DNA from: Bradyrhizobium sp. Ce-3
GTDB lineage: Bacteria > Pseudomonadota > Alphaproteobacteria > Rhizobiales > Xanthobacteraceae
Reading direction: 5' to 3'
Assembly (NCBI RefSeq): GCF_022835695.1
Contig: NZ_BQUV01000005.1
Coordinates: 434,001 to 498,000, forward strand
DNA: 64,000 nucleotides
Of this stretch, positions 44,300 through 53,594 are shown one piece after another. The notes beneath the pieces are model-generated. The model did not search any database and was not told the origin of the DNA. It saw only the letters and a program-made list of their open reading frames with translations. Position numbers and translations under genes: made by a program. The number at the start of each line of letters is the position of its first letter. The stretch's first letter is position 1.

Positions 44300-44367
44300 G
44301 ACATGCTCCGCCGATGCGGCCGTTCCTGTGATTGCCAGCCGCCGGGAATCGAATTGGAGAACATGTC

Positions 44368-46203
44368 ATGGGTATCTTCGGCGCTCTTACGACGGCGGTC
44401 GGTGGCTTGCGCGCAGGGTCGTACGCGCTCGAGAACATCTCCGGCAACATCGCCAACTCGCAGACCACGGCCTTCAAGCGCATCGATACCTCCTTCCTCG
44501 ACCTCGTTCCGCAGACCGCGCTGACGGCGCAGCTCGCCGGCGGCGTCACGGCGCAGTCGCGCTCGACCAACTCGGTGCAGGGCGACGTGCAGTCGGCGTC
44601 GGTCGCGACCTTCATGGCGATCAACGGCAACGGCTTCTTCGCGGTGCAAAAGCCCGGCGGCTTCACCGACGGCTCGCCGGTGTTCGACGGCGTCGACCGC
44701 TACACCCGCCGCGGCGATTTCCAGCTCAACAAGGACGGCTACCTCGTCAACGGCGCCGGCTATTATCTCGAGGGCGTGCCGATCGACCCGACCACCGGCA
44801 ACCCCTCCGGCTCGTCGCCGCAAACGCTGCGGTTCAAGAACGACTTCCTGCCGGCGCAGCAGACCACCAAGATCGACTATCGTGCCAACCTCGCGTCCTA
44901 CCCCTTGACCACGGCGCACGACACCTCGGTTCCGGGCTCCGAGCTGATCCGCCCGGGCGCGTTCAGCGCCGGACATAACCCGCTGGTGCTCGGCACGCCG
45001 GCCGCGCCGTATACCGATTCCTCCGTCACCGGCACCGCGCAAAACAACAAGGCGACGCCGTCGGTCGCCAATACCGCCGCGACCCTGCTTTCGGGCGCTG
45101 CGGGCAGCGACTCTATCAATGCCAGCTTCAGCGCCGGCTCTGCCGGCCCGCCGGTCGTGCCGGCCGATACGATCACGGTCAACGGCACCGTCATCACCTT
45201 CGTGGCGTCGGGCGCGACCGGCAACCAGCTCAACGTCACCGACAGCATCGGAACGCTGCTCGCCAAGATCGACGCGATCACCGGTACCGCGACGCCATCG
45301 ACCATTAGCGGCGGCAAGATCACGCTGCATTCCGGCACCTCCGCCGACCTCAACGTGACCAGCTCGAACTCGACGGCGCTTGCGGCGCTCGGCTTCACCG
45401 GCTCGGCGGTTGCGACCCGCGGCGGCGGCGGCACGGTCGGCACCGGGCAGGTGGTCGGCAACGACAACTCGACCTTCCTGAACCAATCCGTCTCGGGCGG
45501 CGCCGTCACGGCCTACGACGTCTCGGGTGCGCCGGTGAACCTGCAATTCCGCTGGGCCAAGACCGACAGCTCTTCGCTGGGCACCGGACATACCGATAGC
45601 TGGAACCTGTTCTATCAGGTCAATCCCAATGCAACGGGTACGCAGGTCTCCTGGCAGAACGCCAACATCAACTTCACCTTCGCCTCGAACGGCCAGATGT
45701 CGCCGGCGATCTCCTCGGTGGCGCTCAACAACGCCGTCGTCAACGGCGTGTCGCTCGGCAGTCCCGTGATCAATTTCGGCTCCGGCGGCGTGACCCAGTT
45801 CGCCGACGCCAACGGCAACGTCCAGGTCAACCAGATCCAGCAGGACGGTTTCCCGGCCGGCCAGCTGCAGTCGGTCAGCGTTTCCACCAACGGCCGCATC
45901 GTCGGCAACTACACCAACGGCCGCAACATCGACCTCGCGGAAATCTCGGTGGCGACCTTCAACGGCACCAACTTCCTCAAGCGCATCGACGGCGGCGCGT
46001 TCGAGGCGACCGACGAGTCCGGTGGCGCGTTGTTCGGCAAGGGCGGTAGCACCATCGTCGGTTCATCGCTCGAGAGCTCGAACACCGATATCGCCGACGA
46101 GTTCACCAAGCTGATCGTGACCCAGCAGGCCTATTCGGCCAACACCAAGGTGATCACGACGACCAACTCGATGGTGCAGGATCTCCTGAACGTGGTGCGC
46201 TGA
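44368..46203 (+). CDS. flgE: Flagellar hook protein FlgE
   Basis: A 611-residue hook protein. The N-terminal MGIFGALTTAVGGLRAGSYA, then ALENISGNIANSQTTAFKR is the axial-family signature. The C-terminus SSLESSNTDIADEFTKLIVT, then QQAYSANTKVITT matches the family end. The centre is enlarged: residues about 232-346 carry an insert (DTITVNGTVITFVASGATGN core) closely similar to one in FlgL. GGAGA lies seven bases before the ATG at 44368. Transcribed from the sigma-54 promoter at 44285. FlgK follows 42 bp downstream. The product polymerises outside the cell as the universal joint. Confidence 0.95.
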   Translation: MGIFGALTTAVGGLRAGSYALENISGNIANSQTTAFKRIDTSFLDLVPQTALTAQLAGGVTAQSRSTNSVQGDVQSASVATFMAINGNGFFAVQKPGGFTDGSPVFDGVDRYTRRGDFQLNKDGYLVNGAGYYLEGVPIDPTTGNPSGSSPQTLRFKNDFLPAQQTTKIDYRANLASYPLTTAHDTSVPGSELIRPGAFSAGHNPLVLGTPAAPYTDSSVTGTAQNNKATPSVANTAATLLSGAAGSDSINASFSAGSAGPPVVPADTITVNGTVITFVASGATGNQLNVTDSIGTLLAKIDAITGTATPSTISGGKITLHSGTSADLNVTSSNSTALAALGFTGSAVATRGGGGTVGTGQVVGNDNSTFLNQSVSGGAVTAYDVSGAPVNLQFRWAKTDSSSLGTGHTDSWNLFYQVNPNATGTQVSWQNANINFTFASNGQMSPAISSVALNNAVVNGVSLGSPVINFGSGGVTQFADANGNVQVNQIQQDGFPAGQLQSVSVSTNGRIVGNYTNGRNIDLAEISVATFNGTNFLKRIDGGAFEATDESGGALFGKGGSTIVGSSLESSNTDIADEFTKLIVTQQAYSANTKVITTTNSMVQDLLNVVR

Positions 46204-46245
46204 TCGCATGATGCACGCGTGAAGCAGTAAAGGCGAGTACACAGC

Positions 46246-48123
46246 ATGGGTTTGAGCCAAGCCCTTTCCACCGCGATGTCGGGCCTGCGCGCCACGCAGG
46301 CCTCGCTCTCGCTCGTGTCGTCGAACGTCGCCAACGCGGAGACGCCCGGCTACGTCAGGAAGACGCTGAACCAGGATACCGGCACCACCGGCCAGTTCGG
46401 ATCGAGCGTCCTCATCACCGGCGTCAACCGCCAGCTCGACGAATTCCTGCAGACCCAGCTTCGCACCGAGACGTCGGGCGCGTCCTACGCCGACGTCCGC
46501 TCGAGCTTCCTGGCCAATCTGCAGGGCGTCTACGGCAATCCCGACTCCACCGGCACGATCGAGGACGCCTACAACAAGTTCCTGACCGCGCTGCAGGGGC
46601 TGTCGACCAGCCCGGACTCGCAATCGGCCCGGATCGGCGTCGTCAATGCCGCGCAATCCATGGCGCAGCAGCTCAACGCGACCTCGCAGGGGATCCAGAC
46701 GCTGCGTGCCAACGCCGAGGCCGGCATCAGCGACTCCGTCAATACGGCCAACAATGCGATGCAGCAGATCGCGCGCCTCAATGTGCAGCTGCAGGCCAAT
46801 GGCGGCACGCAGGACGCCTCGACCGCGGCACTGCTCGATCAGCGCGATCGCTACGTCACCCAGCTTTCGCAGCTGATGGACATCCGCACCGTCACCAACA
46901 GCCAGAACCAGGTGACCGTGTTCACCAATTCCGGTGTGCAGCTGGTCGGCACCGAAGCGGCGACGCTCAGCTTCAATGCCCAGGGCACGATGACGCCCAA
47001 CACGCAGTACAATACCGACCCGACCAAGAGCACCGTCGGCACCATCACCATCAATTTCCCGCATGGCGGCACCTATGACATGGTGTCGACCAACTCGATC
47101 CGCTCGGGCAAGATCGCGGCCTATCTCGAGCTCCGCGACAACACGCTGGCGCAGGCCCAGACGCAGATCGACCAGTTCGCCGCCGCGATGTCGAGCGCGC
47201 TGTCGGACAAGACCACGGCGGGCACCGCGGCGACGGCAGGCGCGCAGTCCGGCTTCGACCTCGATCTTTCGGGGCTGCAGAGCGGCAACACCATCCACGT
47301 CTCCTACAAGGACAACACCACCGGCATCACGCACAATCTGTCGATCGTCCGCGTCGACGATCCGAGCGTGCTGCCGCTGAGCAACACCGCGACCGTCGAT
47401 CCGAACGACGAGGTGCTGGGGGTGGATTTCTCCGGCGGCATGAGCTCGGTGCTGTCGCAGCTCAACGGCGCGCTCGGCGGAACCGGCCTGCAATTCTCCA
47501 ATCCGTCCGGATCGACGCTGCGCGTGCTCGACGACGGCGCCGTCAACAAGGCCGACGTGACCGCAGCCTCGGTCACGTCAACGGTCTCGTCGCTGACGTC
47601 GGACGATCCGCAGCTTCCGCTGTTCACCGACAATGGCGGGCTCTACACCGGGGCGATCACCGCGAACGGCTCGCAGACCACCGGCCTTGCCGCGCGCATC
47701 AGCGTCAACACCGCCCTGGTCGGCGATCCCTCGCGCATGGTTGTGTACTCGACCAATCCGCAGACCCCGGCCGGCGACACCACGCGCGCCAACCTGATCC
47801 TGAACCAGCTGTCGAACGCGTCGTACAGCTATTCGCCGAAGACCGGCCTCGGCACGTCGGGCGCGCCGTTCACCGGCACGCTGCTGAACTTTGCCAAGCA
47901 GTTCATCAGCCAGCAGGGCGAGTCGGCGACCGCGGCCAAGCAATTGGCCGACGGTCAGGACGTCGTGCTGAACACGCTGCAGACCAAGATGGACTCGACC
48001 TCCGGCGTCAACATGGACGAGGAGATGGCGCATCTGCTTTCGCTCCAGAACGCCTATTCCGCCAACGCGCGCGTGATGTCGTCGATCAAGCAGATGTACG
48101 ACGCGCTGCTGCAGCTCACGTGA
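46246..48123 (+). CDS. flgK: Flagellar hook-associated protein 1 FlgK
   Basis: A 625-residue axial protein: MGLSQALSTAMSGLRATQAS, SSNVANAETPGYVRK at the N-terminus and the C-terminal MDEEMAHLLSLQNAYSANAR, then VMSSIKQMYDALLQL. It forms the first junction layer between hook and filament. The family length is about 550, so the variable surface part is moderately extended. It is 42 bp after flgE and 7 bp before flgL, so the three are one operon. Confidence 0.95.
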   Translation: MGLSQALSTAMSGLRATQASLSLVSSNVANAETPGYVRKTLNQDTGTTGQFGSSVLITGVNRQLDEFLQTQLRTETSGASYADVRSSFLANLQGVYGNPDSTGTIEDAYNKFLTALQGLSTSPDSQSARIGVVNAAQSMAQQLNATSQGIQTLRANAEAGISDSVNTANNAMQQIARLNVQLQANGGTQDASTAALLDQRDRYVTQLSQLMDIRTVTNSQNQVTVFTNSGVQLVGTEAATLSFNAQGTMTPNTQYNTDPTKSTVGTITINFPHGGTYDMVSTNSIRSGKIAAYLELRDNTLAQAQTQIDQFAAAMSSALSDKTTAGTAATAGAQSGFDLDLSGLQSGNTIHVSYKDNTTGITHNLSIVRVDDPSVLPLSNTATVDPNDEVLGVDFSGGMSSVLSQLNGALGGTGLQFSNPSGSTLRVLDDGAVNKADVTAASVTSTVSSLTSDDPQLPLFTDNGGLYTGAITANGSQTTGLAARISVNTALVGDPSRMVVYSTNPQTPAGDTTRANLILNQLSNASYSYSPKTGLGTSGAPFTGTLLNFAKQFISQQGESATAAKQLADGQDVVLNTLQTKMDSTSGVNMDEEMAHLLSLQNAYSANARVMSSIKQMYDALLQLT

Positions 48124-48130
48124 GGGTAAC

Positions 48131-50011
48131 ATGTCGATCGACGGCGTAAGCGGCAGAACTTCCTATATCGGCACCACGATCCTCAACCTGCGCAATCAGC
48201 TCAATGACCTGACGACGCAGCTGGCGACGGGCAAGGTATCGACGACCTATGCCGGGCAGGGGCTTGATCGCGGCTTTGCGCTCAGCCTGCGTGCGCAGAT
48301 CAGCGGCATCAACGCGTTCTCCGACACCGCGACCAATCTCAACACGCGCCTCAACGTCGCCAACCTCACTTTGCAGGGGCTGTCCGACGTCGGCACCCAG
48401 GTGAAGAACGCCGCGACCACGGCGACGCTGACGCTCAACGACAGCGGGCAGACTTCGGGCCAGATCACGGCGCAGGCGGCCTTCGCCAACGCGGTTGCGA
48501 TGTTGAACAGCCAGTCGGGCGACCGCTATCTGTTCTCCGGCCGTGCGATGGATACGCCCGCCACGGTGTCCGCCGACACCATGCTCAAGGGCACGGCAAC
48601 CCAGGCCGGCCTCACCCAGCTCATCAATGAGCGCAAGCAGGCCGATCAGGGCGCCGGCATGATGGGGCGCCTGAGCGTCTCGTCGCCGCCGGCGACCACG
48701 ACCGTGACCAGCGTTGCCGAGGACGGCTCGCCGTTCGGGCTGAAGCTGTTGTCGGTGCAGTCGTCCTTGACCGGCGCCACCGTGACCCAGCCGGCCGGCA
48801 CGCCGAAATCGACCTCGGTCGATCTTGGCGCGGTCAATCCGAAGGACGGCGACAAGATCAAGTTCAACTTCACGCTGCCCGACGGCACCACCGATGCGAT
48901 CGAGCTCACGGCGACCACGACGAACCCGCCGCCGGCCGGCTCGTTCCTGATCGGCGCCGACACCGCGGCGACGACCGGCAACCTGCAGTCGACGCTGACC
49001 TCGTCGATCAAGACCTTGAGCGACACGTCGCTGGTGGCGGCCTCGGCGGTCGCGGCATCCAACAATTTCTTCAATCCGGTCGCGACCGTCGCGGGCGCAG
49101 CCGTCAACAACCAGAACACGCCGCCGGCGCCGATCAGCGGCGCCACGGCGCTTTCCGGCGCGGCGGGCACCAACTCGCTGTCGACGAGCTTCGCGGCCGG
49201 CGACACCATCACGGTGAACGGGACCCCGATCACGTTCGTGGCCTCGGGCGCCACCGGCAACCAGGTCAACATCACCGACAGCGTGCAGACGCTGATGGCG
49301 AAGATCGACCAGATCAGCGGCACCAAGAACCCGTCGACCATCAGCAATGGCGCGATCACGCTGCACGGCGCCGACGGCCAGAGCCTCTCGATCTCGAGCT
49401 CCAACACCGGCGCACTCGGCGCGCTCGGCATCGCCAACAACACCACCGCGGCCCCGGCACCGCTCAGGGTAGGGGGGCCGCCGTTCGATACCGCGACCAA
49501 CCTGGTCGCCGGCACCCCGGCCAACACCGTGTACTGGTACACCGGCGAGAACGGTCCGGGATCGGCCCGCGGCACCGCCCTCGCGCAGGTCGACCAGTCG
49601 ATCACCGTGCAGTATGGCGCGCGCGCCAACGAGCAGGCCTTCCGCTATCTGCTGCAGAACGTCGCGGTGTACGCGGCGGTGACCACCAACGCCAGCAACC
49701 CGAACGCCAGCGCGCAGGTGACGGCGCTCGCCCAGCGCGTCAGCGGCAACCTCGCTCCGCAGAACGGTCAGCAGCAGATCCAGGACGTGCAGGCCGAGTT
49801 CGCCGGCGCCCAGAGCGCGACCAAGGCCGCCACCGACCGCCAGACCCAGCTCAAGGGCATGGCCGAGACGATGCTGGACTCGGTCGAGGGCGTCAATCAG
49901 GACGAGGTCGCGACCAAGATCCTGGCGTTGCAGACCAGCCTGCAGGCGTCGTACCAGACCACGTCGATGCTGTATCAGACCACGCTGTTGAAATATCTGC
50001 CGATCAGCTGA
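48131..50011 (+). CDS. flgL: Flagellar hook-associated protein 3 FlgL (enlarged)
   Basis: A 626-residue FlgL, about twice the length of E. coli FlgL (317). The N-terminus TILNLRNQLNDLTTQLATGK and C-terminus VNQDEVATKILALQTSLQAS, then YQTTSMLYQTTLLKYLP are flagellin-like coiled-coil ends. The added bulk is central. Residues about 335-437 contain the module DTITVNGTPITFVASGATGN that also occurs in FlgE. GAGGG precedes the ATG, seven bases after flgK ends. A strong terminator closes the operon at 50037. Confidence 0.92.
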   Translation: MSIDGVSGRTSYIGTTILNLRNQLNDLTTQLATGKVSTTYAGQGLDRGFALSLRAQISGINAFSDTATNLNTRLNVANLTLQGLSDVGTQVKNAATTATLTLNDSGQTSGQITAQAAFANAVAMLNSQSGDRYLFSGRAMDTPATVSADTMLKGTATQAGLTQLINERKQADQGAGMMGRLSVSSPPATTTVTSVAEDGSPFGLKLLSVQSSLTGATVTQPAGTPKSTSVDLGAVNPKDGDKIKFNFTLPDGTTDAIELTATTTNPPPAGSFLIGADTAATTGNLQSTLTSSIKTLSDTSLVAASAVAASNNFFNPVATVAGAAVNNQNTPPAPISGATALSGAAGTNSLSTSFAAGDTITVNGTPITFVASGATGNQVNITDSVQTLMAKIDQISGTKNPSTISNGAITLHGADGQSLSISSSNTGALGALGIANNTTAAPAPLRVGGPPFDTATNLVAGTPANTVYWYTGENGPGSARGTALAQVDQSITVQYGARANEQAFRYLLQNVAVYAAVTTNASNPNASAQVTALAQRVSGNLAPQNGQQQIQDVQAEFAGAQSATKAATDRQTQLKGMAETMLDSVEGVNQDEVATKILALQTSLQASYQTTSMLYQTTLLKYLPIS

Positions 50012-50036
50012 TTGCCCGCTCTCATCTCCAGCCAGC

Positions 50037-50066
50037 AAAAAGGCCTCCTCGCGGAGGCCTTTTTCG
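50037..50066. terminator. Bidirectional intrinsic terminator between flgL and flbT
   Basis: A 12-bp perfect stem: AAAAAGGCCTCC (50037-50048) pairs with GGAGGCCTTTTT (50053-50064) across the tetraloop TCGC. A-tract and T-tract on both sides let it work for flgL (plus) and flbT (minus). Confidence 0.85.
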
Positions 50067-50108
50067 TTCAGGCGAGGGCGTGAAGAAAGCGCGTCAAAGC
50101 AAGACGCT

Positions 50109-50540
50109 CTACGCGCTCTTGCGGCTGTCGTCGCGGTCGGCGTTCTGCTGGCCGCGCGCGGTTTCCAGCAGCTTCTCCTCGTGCGCGATCAACTTCTTGG
50201 ACTCCTTCAGCGCGTGATAGAGGTCGCCGTTGAGGATGAAGTTGTTGACGCTTTCGATGAACGGCCAGGCGCTCGGCATCGCAGTAATGATGTCGCGCAC
50301 CAGGCTGAAATAGGTCGGGTGGTGCGCCATCGGGTCCGGCGACAGATACATCAGCTGCACCGCGAGATAGATCAGCTTCGCCGGCGTGTCCGCGGTCTCC
50401 GGCGTCAGGATGTCCTTCTCGCGCAGGATCGGGATGCGGTCGCCGTCGATCAGGAGGCGCGCACGCTGGTCGGTGTTGGTGATCACGCAATTGCCGACGA
50501 TGATGCGCTCGTTCGGCTTGAGTTCGACCTTCAGGGCCAT
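50109..50540 (-). CDS. flbT: Flagellum biosynthesis repressor FlbT
   Basis: A 143-residue FlbT: MALKVELKPNERIIVGNCVI, TNTDQRARLLIDGD, LMYLSPDPMAHHPTYFSLVR. In Caulobacter FlbT binds the 5' region of flagellin mRNA and lowers its stability until the hook is complete, working against FlaF. GGAGA lies before the ATG at 50540. It is divergent from fliC across 364 bp containing an ATGGTTAA (CtrA half-site, minus orientation) at 50656. Confidence 0.95.
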   Translation of the reverse strand: MALKVELKPNERIIVGNCVITNTDQRARLLIDGDRIPILREKDILTPETADTPAKLIYLAVQLMYLSPDPMAHHPTYFSLVRDIITAMPSAWPFIESVNNFILNGDLYHALKESKKLIAHEEKLLETARGQQNADRDDSRKSA

Positions 50541-50655
50541 GACCGTTCTCCTTTGCCGGCAATCGCGCGATGTCGTCGCCAGCGGAACATGTTCGGCGCT
50601 GCTTAGCAGCCGCCGTTGAGGCGTGGGGCCGATGCGACAGCGATCCTTTCCCATG

Positions 50656-50663
50656 ATGGTTAA
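50656..50663 (-). promoter_or_regulatory. CtrA half-site TTAACCAT in the flbT/fliC intergenic region
   Basis: ATGGTTAA on the plus strand is TTAACCAT on the minus strand, the half-site form recognised in CtrA regulons. It lies 116 bp upstream of the flbT start. Eight-base matches can occur by chance; the recurrence at flgI/fliX (two sites) strengthens the call slightly. Confidence 0.35.
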
Positions 50664-50904
50664 TGCTTGGTGAACGAGCGGCGGCCGCAGGTGCCGGCGT
50701 TCGGGCGGAATCGGCAGTCGTGTCAGTAGTTTTCGCGGCGAACCTCGCCCAATGGCGACAATTTTATTCTTCGGCATTTGTCTCAAATGCCGTGCCGGAG
50801 ATTTCTTTTTCCTTCGCGGGCTCGACCGCAGGATCGGCCCATCCGCCCGGTCAGAAAGGATTGGCGCGGTTTTTTCCTCAGTTTCACACCAGAAAGGTAT
50901 GAAA

Positions 50905-52074
50905 ATGTCCGATATCATTCTCTCCTCCTCCGTTCGTCAGAACCTCCTCTCCCTCCAGTCCACCGCCGATCTGCTCTCCACCACGCAGAACCGCCTTGCC
51001 ACCGGCAAGAAGGTCAATACGGCGCTCGACAACCCGACCAACTTCTTCACCGCGCAGTCGCTCGACAACCGCGCCAGCGACATCAACAACCTGCTCGACG
51101 GCATCGGCAACGGTGTGCAGGTGCTGCAGGCTGCCAACACCGGCATCACTTCGCTGCAGAAGCTGGTCGATACCGCGAAGTCGATCGCCAACCAGGTGCT
51201 GCAGAGCCCGACCGGCTACACCACCAGGTCGCAGGTGACTTCGACCGCGGCGCTCGGCGGCACGGCGGCCAACCTGGTCGACGGCACCACGATCAAGAGC
51301 GGCGACGTTCTCGCGATCGCGGCCTCGGCCGGCCAGCCAGCGTTCAGCTTCACGTTCGGCGCCAACAGCTCGCTGGCGCAGCTCAACACCGCGCTGTCGG
51401 CAAGCAACCTGACGGCGAGCCTCGACAGCTCCAACAAGCTCGTCATCACCACGACCAACGACGCTGCGTCCTCGACGATTGGTGCGGTGACCTTCACCAA
51501 CACCGGCGGCGGCACCGCGACGTTCAGCGCGGCCGGCACGGCTCCGGTCGCCGATCAGGCGTCGCAGTCGGCGCGTGCGGCCTTGGTGACCCAGTACAAC
51601 AACACCATCTCGCAGATCACGACCACGGCGCAGGATGCATCGTTCAACGGCATCAACCTGTTGACCGGCGACAGCCTCAAGCTGACCTTCAACGAAACCG
51701 GCAAGTCCACGCTCAGCATCACCGGCGTCAAATTCGATGCCGCAGGCCTCGGTCTGAAATCGCTGGCGGCGGGCACTGACTTCCTCGACAACAACTCGGC
51801 GAACAGCGTGATCTCGTCGCTGAGCTCGGCGAGCTCCTCGCTGCGCAGCGAAGCCTCGACGCTGGGCTCCAACCTCTCGATCGTGCAGATCCGTCAGGAC
51901 TTCTCGAAGAACCTGATCAACGTGCTGCAGACCGGTTCGTCCAACCTGACGCTGGCCGACACCAACGAAGAAGCGGCCAACAGCCAGGCGCTGTCGACCC
52001 GCCAGTCGATCGCGGTCTCCGCGCTCGCGCTCGCCAACCAGAGCCAGCAGAGCGTGCTGCAGCTGCTCCGCTAA
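50905..52074 (+). CDS. fliC: Flagellin
   Basis: A 389-residue flagellin. The N-terminal domain has LSSSVRQNLLSLQSTADLLS, TTQNRLATGKKVNTALDNPT, NFF; the C-terminal domain has RQDFSKNLINVLQTGSSNLT, then LADTNEEAANSQALSTRQSI and LQLLR. The central 190 residues are the variable surface region. I chose the ATG at 50905 (MSDIIL) over the one at 50899 because AAAGG is then seven bases away. It sits between flbT and flaF, its usual post-transcriptional and export controllers, and ends in a strong terminator. Only one flagellin gene is in the window. Confidence 0.95.
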   Translation: MSDIILSSSVRQNLLSLQSTADLLSTTQNRLATGKKVNTALDNPTNFFTAQSLDNRASDINNLLDGIGNGVQVLQAANTGITSLQKLVDTAKSIANQVLQSPTGYTTRSQVTSTAALGGTAANLVDGTTIKSGDVLAIAASAGQPAFSFTFGANSSLAQLNTALSASNLTASLDSSNKLVITTTNDAASSTIGAVTFTNTGGGTATFSAAGTAPVADQASQSARAALVTQYNNTISQITTTAQDASFNGINLLTGDSLKLTFNETGKSTLSITGVKFDAAGLGLKSLAAGTDFLDNNSANSVISSLSSASSSLRSEASTLGSNLSIVQIRQDFSKNLINVLQTGSSNLTLADTNEEAANSQALSTRQSIAVSALALANQSQQSVLQLLR

Positions 52075-52093
52075 GCGCGCGACAAGCACTTCC

Positions 52094-52125
52094 AAAACGG
52101 CGGGGGAAACCCCGCCGTTTTCCTT
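52094..52125 (+). terminator. Intrinsic terminator after fliC
   Basis: AAAACGGCGGGG (52094-52105) pairs perfectly with CCCCGCCGTTTT (52110-52121) around a GAAA tetraloop, followed by a pyrimidine tract. Confidence 0.85.
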
Positions 52126-52280
52126 TGTCTCCGGGATATTACGGTACCTTTCCGTGCCGTCAGAACGACGCATTTCGTAACGGCTGCTAACCATATTTAA
52201 AGGCGGCGGATGCATAAATATCGGGCGCTAGAATTGCGTCTTCCGCGGCTCGAGAAATCCGCATCCCATCGAGGTCATTA

Positions 52281-52646
52281 ATGTCGAATGCAGCCCAGGC
52301 CTACGCTCGTACGTCAACGACGACGGCGTCTCCACGCGAAATCGAGGCGCAGGCGCTCCTGAAGGCAGCTCGTCAGCTGCAGGAAGTCCAGTCGAACTGG
52401 AACGGTGCCGACAAGGCGCTCGATCATGCGCTGCTGTTCAACCGCCGGCTGTGGTCGATCTTCCTCAGTGCCGCGCAGGGCGACGACAATCCGCAGCCGC
52501 TCGAGGTGCGACAGAACATCGCCAATATCGGTGTGTTCGTGATGAAGCAGACCGTCGACATCCAGATGAATCCGGACCCGGCGAAGCTGAAGTCGCTGAT
52601 CGACATCAATTGCAATCTCGCCGCCGGCCTCGCGGGCCGCGCCTGA
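52281..52646 (+). CDS. flaF: Flagellar biosynthesis regulator FlaF
   Basis: A 121-residue FlaF: QAYARTSTTTASPREIEAQALLKAARQLQ region, LFNRRLWSIFLSAAQGDDNP, IANIGVFVMKQTVDI. FlaF promotes flagellin translation or secretion and opposes FlbT. GAGG lies upstream of the ATG. The 206-bp gap from fliC holds the fliC terminator and CTAACCATATTTAAA near 52187, a loose CtrA-like site. The next gene starts 28 bp downstream. Confidence 0.93.
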   Translation: MSNAAQAYARTSTTTASPREIEAQALLKAARQLQEVQSNWNGADKALDHALLFNRRLWSIFLSAAQGDDNPQPLEVRQNIANIGVFVMKQTVDIQMNPDPAKLKSLIDINCNLAAGLAGRA

Positions 52647-52674
52647 TCGACCGTTTCGCGCGGGAGGCCACGGC

Positions 52675-53037
52675 ATGGCCGACGTACTGAGCATCCTGTC
52701 AGCCAACTACAAGGCCGCCGGTCTGACCGTCCCGTCGAAGACGCCCTATGTGGCGGTCGATCCCAAGCTCTATGAGGGCAGCTGGAGCGGCAAATACGCC
52801 AACAACAAGTCGTTCAACATCTCGGTGTCGAACGTCGATGGCTTCCGCGCCAAGGTCCACTATCAGAGCGACGGCACCAACAAGTATCAGGACGTCCTGA
52901 TCAAGGACGGCGCGTTCCGGATCGGCGATACCAAGTTTTCGCTGGTGCAGCAGGGGACGGCATTGATCGCCAATGTCGTCACCGATCCGGCCACCGGCTC
53001 GACCTATCTCGACAAGGCCTACGCCACACAGAAGTGA
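52675..53037 (+). CDS. Flagellar-locus protein of unknown function
   Basis: A 120-residue protein without signal peptide or membrane helix. The start MADVLSILSANYKAAGLTVP resembles the short helical starts of axial flagellar proteins. The remainder looks like a small beta-sandwich (YEGSWSGKYANNKSFNISVS, FRIGDTKFSLVQQGTALI). It lies 28 bp after flaF and is probably co-transcribed. I do not recognise a family; flagellar involvement is inferred from position only. Confidence 0.75.
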   Translation: MADVLSILSANYKAAGLTVPSKTPYVAVDPKLYEGSWSGKYANNKSFNISVSNVDGFRAKVHYQSDGTNKYQDVLIKDGAFRIGDTKFSLVQQGTALIANVVTDPATGSTYLDKAYATQK

Positions 53038-53054
53038 GGGGCCGCTCGATCGCG

Positions 53055-53432
53055 TTATGCGCGGCGGTCGGTTGCGCGCGCCCGCGTCGGCGCGTCCTTG
53101 CTGAGATCGAGGGCGTGGAAATAGGCGCGACGGCGCAATACCGCTTCTTCCGGAAACTGCCTCACCACCAAATTGGTGCGATTGTCGACCACCTGATAGA
53201 CCACGGCGCGCGCGTCGCGGTCGATGATGACCTGGTCGGTGACCGATGCTGAGAGCGAAGCGTTGACGGCGTTGGGGTCGATCGTGACGCGCACGCTCGG
53301 CTCCGGAGCGGTGACGCTCTGGCTCGCCGGCAGTTCGGTCTTCACTGCCTTCTGCGCCGTATCGCTCGATGGAGTGATGATCGGCGCCGCGACCGGTGCC
53401 CCCACCGGCTTGATGTTGAAATCTGTACTCAT
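53055..53432 (-). CDS. FlaG-like flagellar protein
   Basis: About 125 residues from the ATG at 53432. The first 65 residues are Pro/Ala/Ser-rich and disordered. The C-terminal part (VIIDRDARAVVYQVVDNRTN, LVVRQFPEEAVLRRRAYFHA) resembles FlaG domains, whose hallmark is VxD..T.xVVRQIP.E. FlaG affects filament length in some bacteria. It is convergent with the unknown gene at 52675 and transcribed toward it. The family assignment is tentative. Confidence 0.6.
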   Translation of the reverse strand: MSTDFNIKPVGAPVAAPIITPSSDTAQKAVKTELPASQSVTAPEPSVRVTIDPNAVNASLSASVTDQVIIDRDARAVVYQVVDNRTNLVVRQFPEEAVLRRRAYFHALDLSKDAPTRARATDRRA

Positions 53433-53594
53433 GGCAGCCTCGTAGTGCACAGGCACTAGTTTGCTTGAGTCAAATCCCAACCCATCACGATCCGCAACTC
53501 TACGGGGAACCTCTCAACAGGCTGTTAGAAAACACGCTGAATGCCGCGCTGCGAGGGGCGCGTCGAATTGAACTAAATTGTCGGTGTATGCGCG

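Noticed and set aside
48116-50038. Antisense frame of 640 codons across flgL
   Set aside because: It is the complement of an unambiguous FlgL; Arg/Gly/Val-rich shadow with no motif.
50862-50876. Sigma-54-like TGGCGCG-N4-TTTC before fliC
   Set aside because: The -12 element lacks the critical GC (TTTC instead of TTGC) and the leader would be very short; not strong enough to list.
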